Shown piece after piece: positions 45,556 through 54,052 of a stretch of 64,000 nucleotides of DNA. Source of the stretch: CAWKDG01 sp963848355 (GTDB lineage Bacteria > Actinomycetota > Acidimicrobiia > Acidimicrobiales > UBA8190); assembly GCA_963848355.1 (NCBI GenBank), contig CAWKDG010000012.1, positions 496,001 through 560,000 of the forward strand, written 5' to 3'. Position 1 is the stretch's first letter, and each line of letters starts with the position of its first letter. The position numbers and the translations under genes were made by a program. The notes beneath the pieces were generated by a model. It was given only the letters and a program-made list of their open reading frames with translations, did not search any database and was not told where the DNA came from.

Positions 45556-46776
45556 GTGCCTACCGAGTACCCCGAATCGATGACACTCCCATTGGACCGG
45601 CGCCGGCCGGGCGGGCGGTCGTCGACGTCGATCTGCGGCTACGGCGCCGTGACCGGCTACGGGTGGGGGAGGAAGCTTCTCCACCAGGGTCTCCTCTCCG
45701 GTGAGTCGGCCATCAGGCCCACGCCCGGCTTCTCGCCCCATTTCGACCACGACGTGGCCTGGGTGGCCCGGATCGAGGACGAGGGCAACCCGTCCGACGG
45801 TCCCACCCGCTACCACCAGGCGGTGCGGGCCTCGGGGCGCGAGGCGGTCGAGAACGCCCTGGACCGGGGCTGGCGGCCCGGCAAGGTCGTCGGACTGATC
45901 CACGGTCTCGTCCTGGGCGACGTCGACGCCTGGCGCAGTTACCACCACCGCGACGGCTTCCAGGCCACCAAGCGCGAGTGGCTCAGCCTGATGCCCTCCA
46001 CCGTGCTCTCGGAGATCAACCAGGAGTTCGGGTTCCACGGCCCCACCATGGCGGTCACGGCCATGTGCGCCTCGGGAGTGGCGGGCCTGCTGACGGCCAA
46101 GTCCTGGATCGACTCCGGCATGGTCGACGACGTCCTCGTCCTCACGAGCGACATCTCCCTCAGTCCTGAGAACTGTGCCGCCTTCGCCAAGGTCGGCGTC
46201 CTCTTCGCCGACGGCCCCGGTCTCGACATCTGCCGACCCTTCCAGGAGGGCAGCCGGGGCTTCACCGGCGGGGAGGCCTCGGTGGGCATGGTCGTCTCGG
46301 GTCGCGGCGACGGCTCGTACGCCACCATCCGCGGCGGGGCCATGACCCACGACGCCTACCACGCGATCTCGATCGATCCCGACTACGTCCAGATCCGCCG
46401 GGCCTTCACCTCGGCGCTCGAGAACGCCGGCGTCCACCCGAGCGAGATCGCCTACATGAACGCCCACGGGCCGGGGACCGTCCAGTGCGACACGGCCGAG
46501 GCCACCATCTTCGACGAGCTCTTCCCCGGCGCCGAAGGGATCTTCTCGGTCAAGCCCCTCACCGGGCACTGTCAGGGTGCCGCCGGCGCGGTGGAGATGG
46601 TCGCCTCCCTCTACGGCTTCGACACCGGGGTCATCCCCGCCCCGCCCCGGGTCGCCCATGGACATCCCCGCCTCCTCGACGGCCCCAACGCCTGCGTCGA
46701 GGGGCCCATCGTGAAGTCCTCCCTCGGCATGGGCGGCCACAACGCCGTCCTCGTCCTCGACACCCCGGCCGCCTGA
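45556..46776 (+). CDS. Beta-ketoacyl-[ACP] synthase (FabF-like)
   Basis: 406 residues; the GTG at 45556 follows GAGAGAGAAGG. It is a thiolase-fold condensing enzyme with the full Cys-His-His set: Cys171 in AVTAMCASG, His304 in MNAHGPGTVQCDTAE and His338 in SVKPLTGHCQGAAG, plus Lys333. It elongates a carrier-bound acyl chain by decarboxylative Claisen condensation with malonyl-ACP. The first 30 residues are unusual and basic compared with FabF. It stands alone, without reductase or malonyltransferase partners, so it may act in a specialised lipid or polyketide step. The ACP at 61502 is a distant possible partner; inference only. Confidence 0.85.
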   Translation: MPTEYPESMTLPLDRRRPGGRSSTSICGYGAVTGYGWGRKLLHQGLLSGESAIRPTPGFSPHFDHDVAWVARIEDEGNPSDGPTRYHQAVRASGREAVENALDRGWRPGKVVGLIHGLVLGDVDAWRSYHHRDGFQATKREWLSLMPSTVLSEINQEFGFHGPTMAVTAMCASGVAGLLTAKSWIDSGMVDDVLVLTSDISLSPENCAAFAKVGVLFADGPGLDICRPFQEGSRGFTGGEASVGMVVSGRGDGSYATIRGGAMTHDAYHAISIDPDYVQIRRAFTSALENAGVHPSEIAYMNAHGPGTVQCDTAEATIFDELFPGAEGIFSVKPLTGHCQGAAGAVEMVASLYGFDTGVIPAPPRVAHGHPRLLDGPNACVEGPIVKSSLGMGGHNAVLVLDTPAA

Positions 46777-46822
46777 GCGCCGACCGCCCGCCGACGGCAC
46801 CCGCCCGATAGGGTCACCCCCC

Positions 46823-47281
46823 ATGGACGTAGGCGACATGGTTCCGGACTTCGCACTGCCCGACGAGACGGGGACCGAGCGCAAGCTCAGCGACCTCCTG
46901 GCCGCCGGCCCGGTGACCCTGTTCTTCTATCCCGGGGCCATGACCTACGGGTGCACCAAGGAGAGCTGCCACTTCCGCGACCTGAAGAAGGAGTTCGAAC
47001 AGGTCGGAGGTCAGCGGGTGGGCATCAGCGCCGACACCGTCGAGAAGCAGAAGCAGTTCTCGGACAAGTACAGCTTCGACTACCCCCTGCTGTCGGACCC
47101 CGACCGCACGGTGGCCGAGATCTTCGGGGTCAAGCGCGGCGGCGGCCTCATCCCCGTCAAGCGCAACACCTTCGTCATCGACACCGACCGCACGGTCATC
47201 GGCGTGATCAAGAGCGAGCTGAGCATGCAGAAGCACGCCGACCGCGCGCTCGACATTCTCCGCCAGCGCTCGGCCGTCTGA
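46823..47281 (+). CDS. bcp: Peroxiredoxin, BCP/PrxQ type
   Basis: 152 residues, the usual length. The thioredoxin-fold active site is GAMTYGCTKESCHFRD, with peroxidatic Cys44 and resolving Cys49 five residues on, as in PrxQ. The common TPGC is TYGC here. The C-terminal part has NTFVIDTDRTV, the usual Prx strand. It reduces hydroperoxides with electrons from thioredoxin-like partners. Follows the ketosynthase gene by 46 bp on the same strand; co-transcription is possible. Confidence 0.9.
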   Translation: MDVGDMVPDFALPDETGTERKLSDLLAAGPVTLFFYPGAMTYGCTKESCHFRDLKKEFEQVGGQRVGISADTVEKQKQFSDKYSFDYPLLSDPDRTVAEIFGVKRGGGLIPVKRNTFVIDTDRTVIGVIKSELSMQKHADRALDILRQRSAV

Positions 47282-47378
47282 GAGCGCCCCCCCTCGCCGC
47301 CGGCCACACGTAGGCCCCCGGGACCGGCCCCGGCGGCCTACGCTGTTCTCCAGGACGAGCAGCGGGGTGGGGGAACGG

Positions 47379-50012
47379 ATGAGTGGGCTGAGGTCACGGC
47401 GCGCCCTGGCGGTGCTGGTCGCCGTGGTGGTCGTGGGCACCGGTGTCGGGTTCGCCACGGCCGCCGCCCTGGCCGGCTCACCGCCCAACGTCACCACGGC
47501 GGCGTACGACACCCTGCGGTCGGGCTGGGATCCGAACGAGCCCAACCTCTCCCCGTCCGACGTCCAGTCGGCGTCGTTCGGCCACATCTTCACCACCCGG
47601 CTCAGCGGGGCCATCTACGCCCAGCCGCTCGTGTGGAACGGGACCGTCGTCGTCACCACCGAGAAGGCCTGGGCCTACGGGATCGACGCCACCACGGGCA
47701 AGGTGGAGTGGTCACGTCATTTCGGCAAGCCCCTCCTGGCCAAAGCCATCGGCTGCGGCGACCTCACCCCGGACCTCGGTTCCACCTCCACCCCGGTGAT
47801 CGACCCGTCGACCGGGCTCGTCTACCTGACGACGAGGCTCCGCCAGGGCACGACCAACCACACCTGGATGCAGGCCATCTCAGCCTCCACCGGCGACGAG
47901 GCGCCCGGGTTCCCCGTCGAGCTCCAGGGCACCCCCGACAACACGCCCGGGGTCCCGTTCACCGACTACAACGAATTGCAGCGTCCCGCCCTCCTCCTCC
48001 TCGGTGGGGTCGTCTACGCCGCCTTCTCCTCCGACTGCGACGACACCCCCTACCGGGGCATCGTGATCGGGCTCTCGACCTCCACCCACCTCATCACCGC
48101 CATGTGGTCCGACGAGGCAGGGGCGGGCACCGACCAGAACTCCCAGTCCGGGATCTGGCAATCCGGTGGCGGGCTCGTCTCCGACGGGGCCAACCAGATC
48201 CTCCTCACCACCGGCAACGGCATCGCCCCGCCGCCGTCGGCCGGCAAGGACCCGCCGCAGACACTGTCCGAATCGGTCGTCCGGCTCGACGTGGGCAGCA
48301 ACGGCAAGCTCACCCCCACCGACTACTTCTCCCCGGCCAACGCCCCCGATCTCGACCAGGGTGACCAGGATCTCGGTTCCGGGGCCCCGATCGCCCTGCC
48401 CTCGCAGTACTTCGGCAACAAGACCGACCCCGACCTCCTCGTCCAGGTGGGCAAGGACGGGCGCATCTTCCTGCTCAACCGGGACAACCTCGGCGGGCGC
48501 GAGCAGGGCCCGGGCGGCGCCGACGACACCCTCCAGACGCTTGGTCCCTACAACGGCGTCTGGGGACATCTGGCCGCCTACGGGGGTCAGGGGGGCTGGG
48601 TCTACGTGACCGAGTCGAGCGGGGGCGGCTATCTCCGCGCCCTCAGCTACGGCGTCAACGGCAGCGGTGTCCCGCAGCTCACCTCGGCCGGGACGAGCAA
48701 CGGCGCCTTCGGCTACACGTCGGGCTCCCCCGAGGTGACGAGCAACGGCACCACGTCGGGCAGTGCCGTGGTGTGGACGGTCTACGCCGACGGCCCCGAG
48801 GGCGGCCACGGCCAACTGCGCGCCTACGCGGCGACTCCCACCGCCGGCGGCATCCTGAAGTTGCTGTGGTCCGGCTCCATCGGCACGGCGTCGAAGTTCT
48901 CCGTCTCCACGGCGTACAACGGCGTCGTCTACGTCGGTAACCGCAGCGGCGACCTCTTCGCCTTCGGCTCCAAGGCCAACGCGCCGTTCCAGGCGGCCCC
49001 GGTCGACTTCGGCCGGGTGGCCGTCGGCGCCCACAAGACCGTCGACGTCACCGTGACCGCCAACCGTGCCACCACCATCACCGGCGTCTCCTCGGCCACC
49101 GGCGTGGTCGACCGGGCCGGGGCGTCGGGCACCGCCGTCCGGAACACGGGGGCGGGCACCGAAGGGTCGGCCAGCGTCCCCGACACCGCCAGTCTGGGGC
49201 CAAACAACCAGGTGTTCGCCGTGCACGGTCCCACCCACCGGCACGCCCTGGCCGCCGGCCAGAGCTTCACCATCCCCATCACCTTCACCCCGCGGACCTC
49301 GGGCACCGCCGTGGCCGACGTCACCGTCTCGGGCACGACCGGAACCGGTACCGTGTCGTTGACCGGCTACGGCACCTCTCCCGGTCTGCTCCTCTCGGCC
49401 CCCCCGATGACGTTCGGCGTCCTCGACACCGGCGCCGGCGGCAAGACACTGACCTTCACCATGAGCAACTCCTGGGACCATCCCGAGACGGTCACCGCTC
49501 TCGATCTCCCGACGGCGCCCTACGTGGCCAAGGGTCTCCCCCGGGTGGGGACGGTCCTCACGCCCCAGCAGTCGGTGACGGCGTCGGTCACCTACAACCC
49601 GACGACGGTCGGCACGAACGACGCCTTCGTCACGGTGGCGACCAACCACGGCTCGGCCTCGGTGCCGTTGACCGGCACGGCCGTCACCGGCACCGCCGTC
49701 CTCACCCTCACCCCCGCCGCCGTCGACTTCGGTGCCGTCCCGGTGGGGACGTCGGTCACCCGGACCTTCCGCATCGCCAACACCGGCAACATCCCCCTCA
49801 CCATCTCGCGCGCGGCATCGCCGGCCGGCGCCTTCTCGACCGCCCGACCCCTGCCCGAGGGGATCACCCTGGACCCGGACACCGACGTCACCCAGGCGGT
49901 GACGTTCACGCCCACGGGGCCGGGCTCCTTCTCGGGTCAGTACAAGTTCAACGCCGGCAACGGTCAGGGGTGGCTGACGGTCACCCTCACCGGGGTGGGC
50001 ACGGCCGGCTGA
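47379..50012 (+). CDS. Secreted PQQ-like beta-propeller with three ASH-type domains
   Basis: 877 residues from the ATG at 47379 (GTGGGGGAACGG upstream). The signal peptide covers about residues 1-33. The first 540 residues form a quinoprotein-like propeller: IYAQPLVWNGTVVVTTEKAWAYG as read near 80-100, LDPSTGLVYL-type and VVYVGNRSGDLFAFG blades. Three C-terminal immunoglobulin-like ASH/HYDIN-type domains follow, each with hDFGxVxVG and a late TFTP or TYNP motif. There is no sign of a PQQ dehydrogenase active site in what I could read, so it is more likely a binding protein. No anchor motif. A hairpin follows the stop. Confidence 0.82.
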   Translation: MSGLRSRRALAVLVAVVVVGTGVGFATAAALAGSPPNVTTAAYDTLRSGWDPNEPNLSPSDVQSASFGHIFTTRLSGAIYAQPLVWNGTVVVTTEKAWAYGIDATTGKVEWSRHFGKPLLAKAIGCGDLTPDLGSTSTPVIDPSTGLVYLTTRLRQGTTNHTWMQAISASTGDEAPGFPVELQGTPDNTPGVPFTDYNELQRPALLLLGGVVYAAFSSDCDDTPYRGIVIGLSTSTHLITAMWSDEAGAGTDQNSQSGIWQSGGGLVSDGANQILLTTGNGIAPPPSAGKDPPQTLSESVVRLDVGSNGKLTPTDYFSPANAPDLDQGDQDLGSGAPIALPSQYFGNKTDPDLLVQVGKDGRIFLLNRDNLGGREQGPGGADDTLQTLGPYNGVWGHLAAYGGQGGWVYVTESSGGGYLRALSYGVNGSGVPQLTSAGTSNGAFGYTSGSPEVTSNGTTSGSAVVWTVYADGPEGGHGQLRAYAATPTAGGILKLLWSGSIGTASKFSVSTAYNGVVYVGNRSGDLFAFGSKANAPFQAAPVDFGRVAVGAHKTVDVTVTANRATTITGVSSATGVVDRAGASGTAVRNTGAGTEGSASVPDTASLGPNNQVFAVHGPTHRHALAAGQSFTIPITFTPRTSGTAVADVTVSGTTGTGTVSLTGYGTSPGLLLSAPPMTFGVLDTGAGGKTLTFTMSNSWDHPETVTALDLPTAPYVAKGLPRVGTVLTPQQSVTASVTYNPTTVGTNDAFVTVATNHGSASVPLTGTAVTGTAVLTLTPAAVDFGAVPVGTSVTRTFRIANTGNIPLTISRAASPAGAFSTARPLPEGITLDPDTDVTQAVTFTPTGPGSFSGQYKFNAGNGQGWLTVTLTGVGTAG

Positions 50013-50020
50013 GCCCGATC

Positions 50021-50042
50021 GGCGTCACCGGTCGGTGACGCC
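50021..50042. terminator. Terminator between convergent genes
   Basis: GGCGTCACC-GGTC-GGTGACGCC, a 9-bp perfect stem extended by GATC pairs, lies between the propeller gene and the pirin gene and would work on either strand. Confidence 0.7.
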
Positions 50043-50047
50043 GCCGA

Positions 50048-51007
50048 TCAGTGACCGATGTGGTCGGCCGGGATGGTCCCGAGCTTGCCCTTCTCGTAAT
50101 CCTCGAAGGCCTGGGCGATCTCGGCCCTGGTGTTCATGACGAAGGGCCCGTAGGCGGCGACCGGCTCGCGGATCGGCCGTCCCCCGAGGACGAGGACCTC
50201 GAGCTCGGGCGCCGGTCCGTCCTGGGCGGCGTCGGCCGACAGCGCCAGGCTGTCCCCCTCGCCGAACACGACCATGCTCCCGGTGCGCACCGCCACCGCG
50301 TCCGACCCCACGGTGCCCCGCCCGGCCAGGACGTAGACGAGCGCGTTGAACTCCTTCGGCCACGGCAGCACCAGCCGGGCCCCGGCACTCACGGTGGCGT
50401 GGACCATGGCCATCGGGGTATGGGTGGCCCCCGGTCCGCCGTGGCCACCCACCTCGCCGGCGATCACCCGGACCAGGGCGCCGCCGTCGGGCGACGACAG
50501 CAGGGCCACCTGGTTGCTGCGGATGTCCTGGTAGCGCGGCGGCACCCACTTGTCGGCCGAGGGGAGGTTCACCCACAGCTGGATCCCGTGGAACAGTCCC
50601 CCACTCGTCACCAACGCTTCGGGGGGAGCCTCGATGTGGAGGATCCCGGCGCCGGCCGTCATCCACTGCGTGTCGCCGTTGGTGATCACCCCGCCGCCAC
50701 CGGCCGAGTCCTGGTGCTGGAAGGTCCCGTCGATCATGTACGTCACCGTCTCGAAGCCGCGGTGCGGGTGCCACGCCGTCCCCTTCGGCTCGCCCGGGGC
50801 GTAGTCCACCTCGCCCATCTGGTCCATGTGCACGAAGGGATCGAGCCGGGCCAGGTCCACCCCGGCGAAGGCCCGGCGCACCGGGAACCCCTCGCCTTCG
50901 AAGCCGCTCGGCGCCTGCGTGAGCGAGAGCACGGGACGCTCGGTGGCGCCGTTCGGCACGGCGATCTTCTCCAGGCTGAGGATGTCTGAGACGGTCACGG
51001 CCGGCAT
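50048..51007 (-). CDS. Pirin family protein
   Basis: 319 residues; GAGAGGAAGG precedes the ATG at 51007. Two cupin domains. The N-terminal one has the metal-binding set of the family: HPHRGFETVTYMIDG, FQHQDSAG and MTAGAGILHIE (His, His, His, Glu). The C-terminal cupin follows from about residue 190. Pirins are iron proteins; some have quercetinase activity and others act as redox-dependent regulators. The role here is unknown. The C-terminal helix (QAFEDYEKGKLG) is the family norm. Confidence 0.9.
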   Translation of the reverse strand: MPAVTVSDILSLEKIAVPNGATERPVLSLTQAPSGFEGEGFPVRRAFAGVDLARLDPFVHMDQMGEVDYAPGEPKGTAWHPHRGFETVTYMIDGTFQHQDSAGGGGVITNGDTQWMTAGAGILHIEAPPEALVTSGGLFHGIQLWVNLPSADKWVPPRYQDIRSNQVALLSSPDGGALVRVIAGEVGGHGGPGATHTPMAMVHATVSAGARLVLPWPKEFNALVYVLAGRGTVGSDAVAVRTGSMVVFGEGDSLALSADAAQDGPAPELEVLVLGGRPIREPVAAYGPFVMNTRAEIAQAFEDYEKGKLGTIPADHIGH

Positions 51008-51100
51008 GGGGGAGCCTTCCTCTCGGGTGGACGCATCGCCGGTTCCAACACGACGACCGGGAGCGACATTCCACCCCGTCCCCGCCGGCGGCCGACGCCG

Positions 51101-51847
51101 TCAGGTCGATGAGGCCACGGGCGGGGCCAGGGGCACGTCGGCCCCCGTGTCGAAGCGCCGCGGGCTCCCGGAGCCGAAGACCCACACCGCCCCCCGCCCC
51201 TCCACGCGCCAACCGGCGGCGTCGCCCACGAGCGCCGTCTCCTCCTCCACCCCCACGAGCGTCGTCCCCGGCCGCTGCCAGGAGGCGAACCACCCGACCA
51301 CCCCGGGCCGCCGTCGCTCGAGGAGGTCGAAATGAGGTATCACGGCCAGGTGCCCGACCACCTCCAGCCCGGGCTCCTCCTCCGACGGGGCCCGGCGCGC
51401 TCCCCCGGGGCCGAGGTCCGGCGGCGCACCGGAGGTGAGTGCCATCGCCCCGGCCGAGCACCCCGCCAGGGCGGCCCCCCCGTGCCAGGCGGCCACGACC
51501 GCCTCCCACAGGCGCGACCCCTTCAGCGTGGCGGCCAGGTGGTGGGGGTCGCCCCCCGACAGGTAGACGAGGCCCACCCCGTCGACGAGCGACGCCAGGC
51601 GCCGGTCGTCGGCGTCGGTCCGGGTGAGGACGGGGACGGGCACGGCCTCCACCCCCATGGCCCCGTAGTGACGCTCGGCCAGGTCGAGCCACCAGGCCAC
51701 CCGCTCGTCGCCCTCGAGGGAGGCGGCCGTGGGCACGACGGCGACCCGGGGAGGCCGGCCCTCGAGCAGGCCGGCGTCGACCGGAATCATGCCGTCGAGG
51801 AATTCCCCGCTCCCCACCAGGGCCACCGGACCGGCCGCCGTTCCCAT
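51101..51847 (-). CDS. Peptidase S51 / cyanophycinase-like hydrolase
   Basis: 248 residues from the ATG at 51847, with GAGAGG five nt upstream (a GTG two codons earlier is less well placed). Class I GATase-like fold: VALVGSGEFL at the start, YLSGGDPHHL, the nucleophile elbow AGCSAGAM (Ser), and HFDLLERRRPG (His region). This fits the S51 family (dipeptidase E, cyanophycinase). The C-terminus ends with VWVFGSGSPRRFDTG. Probable cytoplasmic peptidase acting on Asp- or acyl-type substrates; the substrate is not predictable. Confidence 0.82.
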   Translation of the reverse strand: MGTAAGPVALVGSGEFLDGMIPVDAGLLEGRPPRVAVVPTAASLEGDERVAWWLDLAERHYGAMGVEAVPVPVLTRTDADDRRLASLVDGVGLVYLSGGDPHHLAATLKGSRLWEAVVAAWHGGAALAGCSAGAMALTSGAPPDLGPGGARRAPSEEEPGLEVVGHLAVIPHFDLLERRRPGVVGWFASWQRPGTTLVGVEEETALVGDAAGWRVEGRGAVWVFGSGSPRRFDTGADVPLAPPVASST

Positions 51848-51950
51848 TCCCACCTCTCCCGCTCGACGTCAGCCGGCGATGAACAACGCTTCTGGGCGCA
51901 CCGTATCCGTCCCATGAACCCGTCTCGCGGCACTGGCCTACGATCGCCCC

Positions 51951-52355
51951 GTGGCCGACCCCTCGCCGTCGCATGTCGACACGGTTCGCCAGATCCAGGA
52001 GGCGCTCGGCCGCGGCGACATCATGGCCCCCATGGCCCATCTCTCCCGGAAGGTCCGCTGGGCCGTCGCCTGCGCCGACCGCGACGCGGCACCCTTCTTC
52101 AAGGAGTACACGGGCCGCCAGGGTGTCGTCGCCTTCATGGAGGCCATGGACGTCGTCGACATGACCGCCTTCGAGATCAAGGCCGTCTTCGGCGAGGGCG
52201 ATCTCGTCGTGGTCTGGCTCCACATGGCCTTCACGGCCCCTACCGGGCGCAGCGTCGACATGGACGAGACCCAGATCTGGACGTTCTCCGAGGGCAAGGT
52301 GGTGGCCGTCGACCTCTTCCCCGACACCCAGGCCGTGGCCGAGGCGTTCGCTTAA
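51951..52355 (+). CDS. SnoaL-like / NTF2-fold protein
   Basis: 134 residues (GTG start). Pattern of a ketosteroid-isomerase-like cone: N-terminal helix QIQEALGRGDI, then FFKEYTGRQGVVAFME, VVVWLHMAF and DETQIWTFSEGKVVAVDLFPDT. Such proteins range from isomerases and cyclases to ligand-binding proteins; none of the specific catalytic residues can be assigned. Same strand as the following acyltransferase, 40 bp apart. Confidence 0.75.
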   Translation: MADPSPSHVDTVRQIQEALGRGDIMAPMAHLSRKVRWAVACADRDAAPFFKEYTGRQGVVAFMEAMDVVDMTAFEIKAVFGEGDLVVVWLHMAFTAPTGRSVDMDETQIWTFSEGKVVAVDLFPDTQAVAEAFA

Positions 52356-52395
52356 CGACCGTCACGCCACCGGTCCGGGACAAGGAGGTCACGCC

Positions 52396-53550
52396 GTGAA
52401 CGGTCGCCTCATCAATGTCCGCCGTCTCTCGTCCGAGGACGAGGAACGGTGGCGCCACCTGGCGGAGCGCGCCGTCGAACCCAATCCCCTCTGCGAGCCG
52501 GACTGCGTCATCCCCGCCGCGCGTCACCTGTCCCACGGCGCCGACATCTCCCTGGTCGTCGCCGAGGACCACGGACGCTTCCAGGCCTGTGTCCCCGTCC
52601 GGCCCGTCTCGCGTTGGTACAACATCTCCTATCCCATCGCCGCCAACAAGGTCCGGCGCTCCACCTACGTCGGCAGTCCCCTCGTCGACGCGACGTCGGG
52701 CACGGCCGCTCTGGCCACCGTCCTGCGCACCCTGGCCGACCACCGCCATGCCGTCGGCTACCGCCTCTTCGGCCTGGACTCGCTGCGCGAAGGCGGGCCC
52801 GTGGCCCACCACCTGCGCGCCGCCGCCGACGAGATGGGCCTCCCCGTCCACACCCAGGAGGACTTCGAGAGGGCCTTTCTCGTCCGCCGGCCCGAACCCA
52901 CCTATCACGACCACCTGAGCGCCGGTCGGCGCAAGAAGCTCAGCCGCCGGCGCCGCCTGCTGACGCAGGAGCTCGGAGCGGCGCCCGTCCTCGTCGACCG
53001 GTCGCACGACCTCTCCGCCATCGACGATTTCATCGCCCTCGAGGCGGCCGGCTACAAGTCGATCACCGGCGTCGCCCTCGCCTCCACTCCCGGCGAGCCG
53101 GAGTACTTCCGCTCCATGTGCGCGCGGTTCGCCGAGAACAAGCGACTCCTCGTCCTCTCCCTCGAGTGCGCCGGCCGGACCCTGGCCATGCGGATCCTGC
53201 TACGGGGAGGCGACGGGCTCTTCGGCGTCAAGGTCACCTACGACGAGCGCTTCAAGCGCTTCGGCCCCGGCGTCCTGCTCCACGTCGACTCGTTCGACTA
53301 CTTCCACCACAACACCGACGTCCGTTTCGTCGACCCCTGCGCCAGTCCCGACAACACCTACCTCATGGGTCTCTACCCCGACCTCACCCGCATGTCGACC
53401 CTCCTCTTCGCCCTCCACGGCCCCGTCGACCGCCTCGTCGTCCGCAGCCTCCCCCGCGTCCGTGCCGTCCACAAGCGCTGGCGCGCCCTGGTGCCCGCCG
53501 GGACCTCGAAGCCGGAGACGATCTCGTCCCAACGCCCCGCCTCTCTGTGA
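52396..53550 (+). CDS. BioF2-like (FemAB-type GNAT) acyltransferase
   Basis: 384 residues; an AAGGAGGTC ribosome site precedes the GTG at 52396. The second half is the BioF2-like acetyltransferase domain (PF13480 pattern): HLSAGRRKKLSRRRRLL, FIALEAAGYKS, LLVLSLECAGRTLAMRILLR, YDERFKRFGPGVLLH. Relatives move acyl or aminoacyl groups onto cell-wall or exopolysaccharide precursors. It lies at the edge of the carrier-protein cluster at 54-62 kb, although on the opposite strand. It is a candidate for the final transfer step, which is inference. Confidence 0.82.
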   Translation: MNGRLINVRRLSSEDEERWRHLAERAVEPNPLCEPDCVIPAARHLSHGADISLVVAEDHGRFQACVPVRPVSRWYNISYPIAANKVRRSTYVGSPLVDATSGTAALATVLRTLADHRHAVGYRLFGLDSLREGGPVAHHLRAAADEMGLPVHTQEDFERAFLVRRPEPTYHDHLSAGRRKKLSRRRRLLTQELGAAPVLVDRSHDLSAIDDFIALEAAGYKSITGVALASTPGEPEYFRSMCARFAENKRLLVLSLECAGRTLAMRILLRGGDGLFGVKVTYDERFKRFGPGVLLHVDSFDYFHHNTDVRFVDPCASPDNTYLMGLYPDLTRMSTLLFALHGPVDRLVVRSLPRVRAVHKRWRALVPAGTSKPETISSQRPASL

Positions 53551-53557
53551 TCAACAT

Positions 53558-53586
53558 TTGACACCTCGTTGGGTGTCCGGTGATCC
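53558..53586 (+). promoter_or_regulatory. Possible promoter of the small TIG gene
   Basis: A perfect TTGACA -35 box, a 17-nt spacer and a weak TGATCC -10 box, about 45 nt before the GTG at 53633. Confidence 0.35.
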
Positions 53587-53632
53587 GGGTCGGTCACTGT
53601 GTCGTGATCAAGACTCAAGGGGGGATTGCAAA

Positions 53633-54022
53633 GTGAAAGTTCGAACTGTCGCGTCCGGTTTCGCCGCTCTCGCCATGGCGGGACTGGCCGTTCCCATCGC
53701 ACTCAGCGGGCCGGCCTCGGCCAAGGCTCCGTCCACGGCGGCACCGGCCATCGCCTCGTGCGCGCCGATACCGGCCACCATCGGCAAGACGCTGACGCTC
53801 AAGGGCACGCATCTGGCCGGCGCCACGTCGGTGACGATCAAAGGCAAGAAGACCGTCACGATCAAGAACACCAAGAAGAACCCGTTCCCGACGGACTCGG
53901 CCAAGAAGATCAAGTTCGTCGTGCCCACGACGGTCAAGGCATCGAAGGCGGCCACCGTCACGGTCACCACGGCCAACGGGTCCGGCTCCCAGACGTGCGC
54001 CTTCGTGAAGCCGGCCGCCTAG
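53633..54022 (+). CDS. Small secreted TIG-like protein
   Basis: 129 residues from the GTG at 53633, with AAGGGGGGA upstream. Signal peptide ending ASAKA near residue 27, then one beta-sandwich of the IPT/TIG kind: ATIGKTLTLKGTHLAGATSV, then a Lys-rich strand region (KGKKTVTIKNTKKNPF) and VTVTTANGSGSQTC. The last ~80 residues resemble the TIG domain at the C-terminus of the beta-helix protein at 30026. Two Cys (near residues 43 and 122) could form a disulphide. Extracellular; function unknown. Highly basic for a surface protein. Confidence 0.75.
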   Translation: MKVRTVASGFAALAMAGLAVPIALSGPASAKAPSTAAPAIASCAPIPATIGKTLTLKGTHLAGATSVTIKGKKTVTIKNTKKNPFPTDSAKKIKFVVPTTVKASKAATVTVTTANGSGSQTCAFVKPAA

Positions 54023-54052
54023 AACACTTTTTCATCCTGTAGGTGTTCCGCG

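Noticed and set aside
50051..52223. Long frames overlapping the pirin and S51 genes on either strand
   Set aside because: Arg/Gly/Pro-rich translations without domains; the pirin and S51 frames carry full family motifs.
54021..54052. GAACAC / GTGTTC inverted repeat between the TIG gene and the hydrolase gene
   Set aside because: Only 6 bp with a long loop; too weak to call a terminator.
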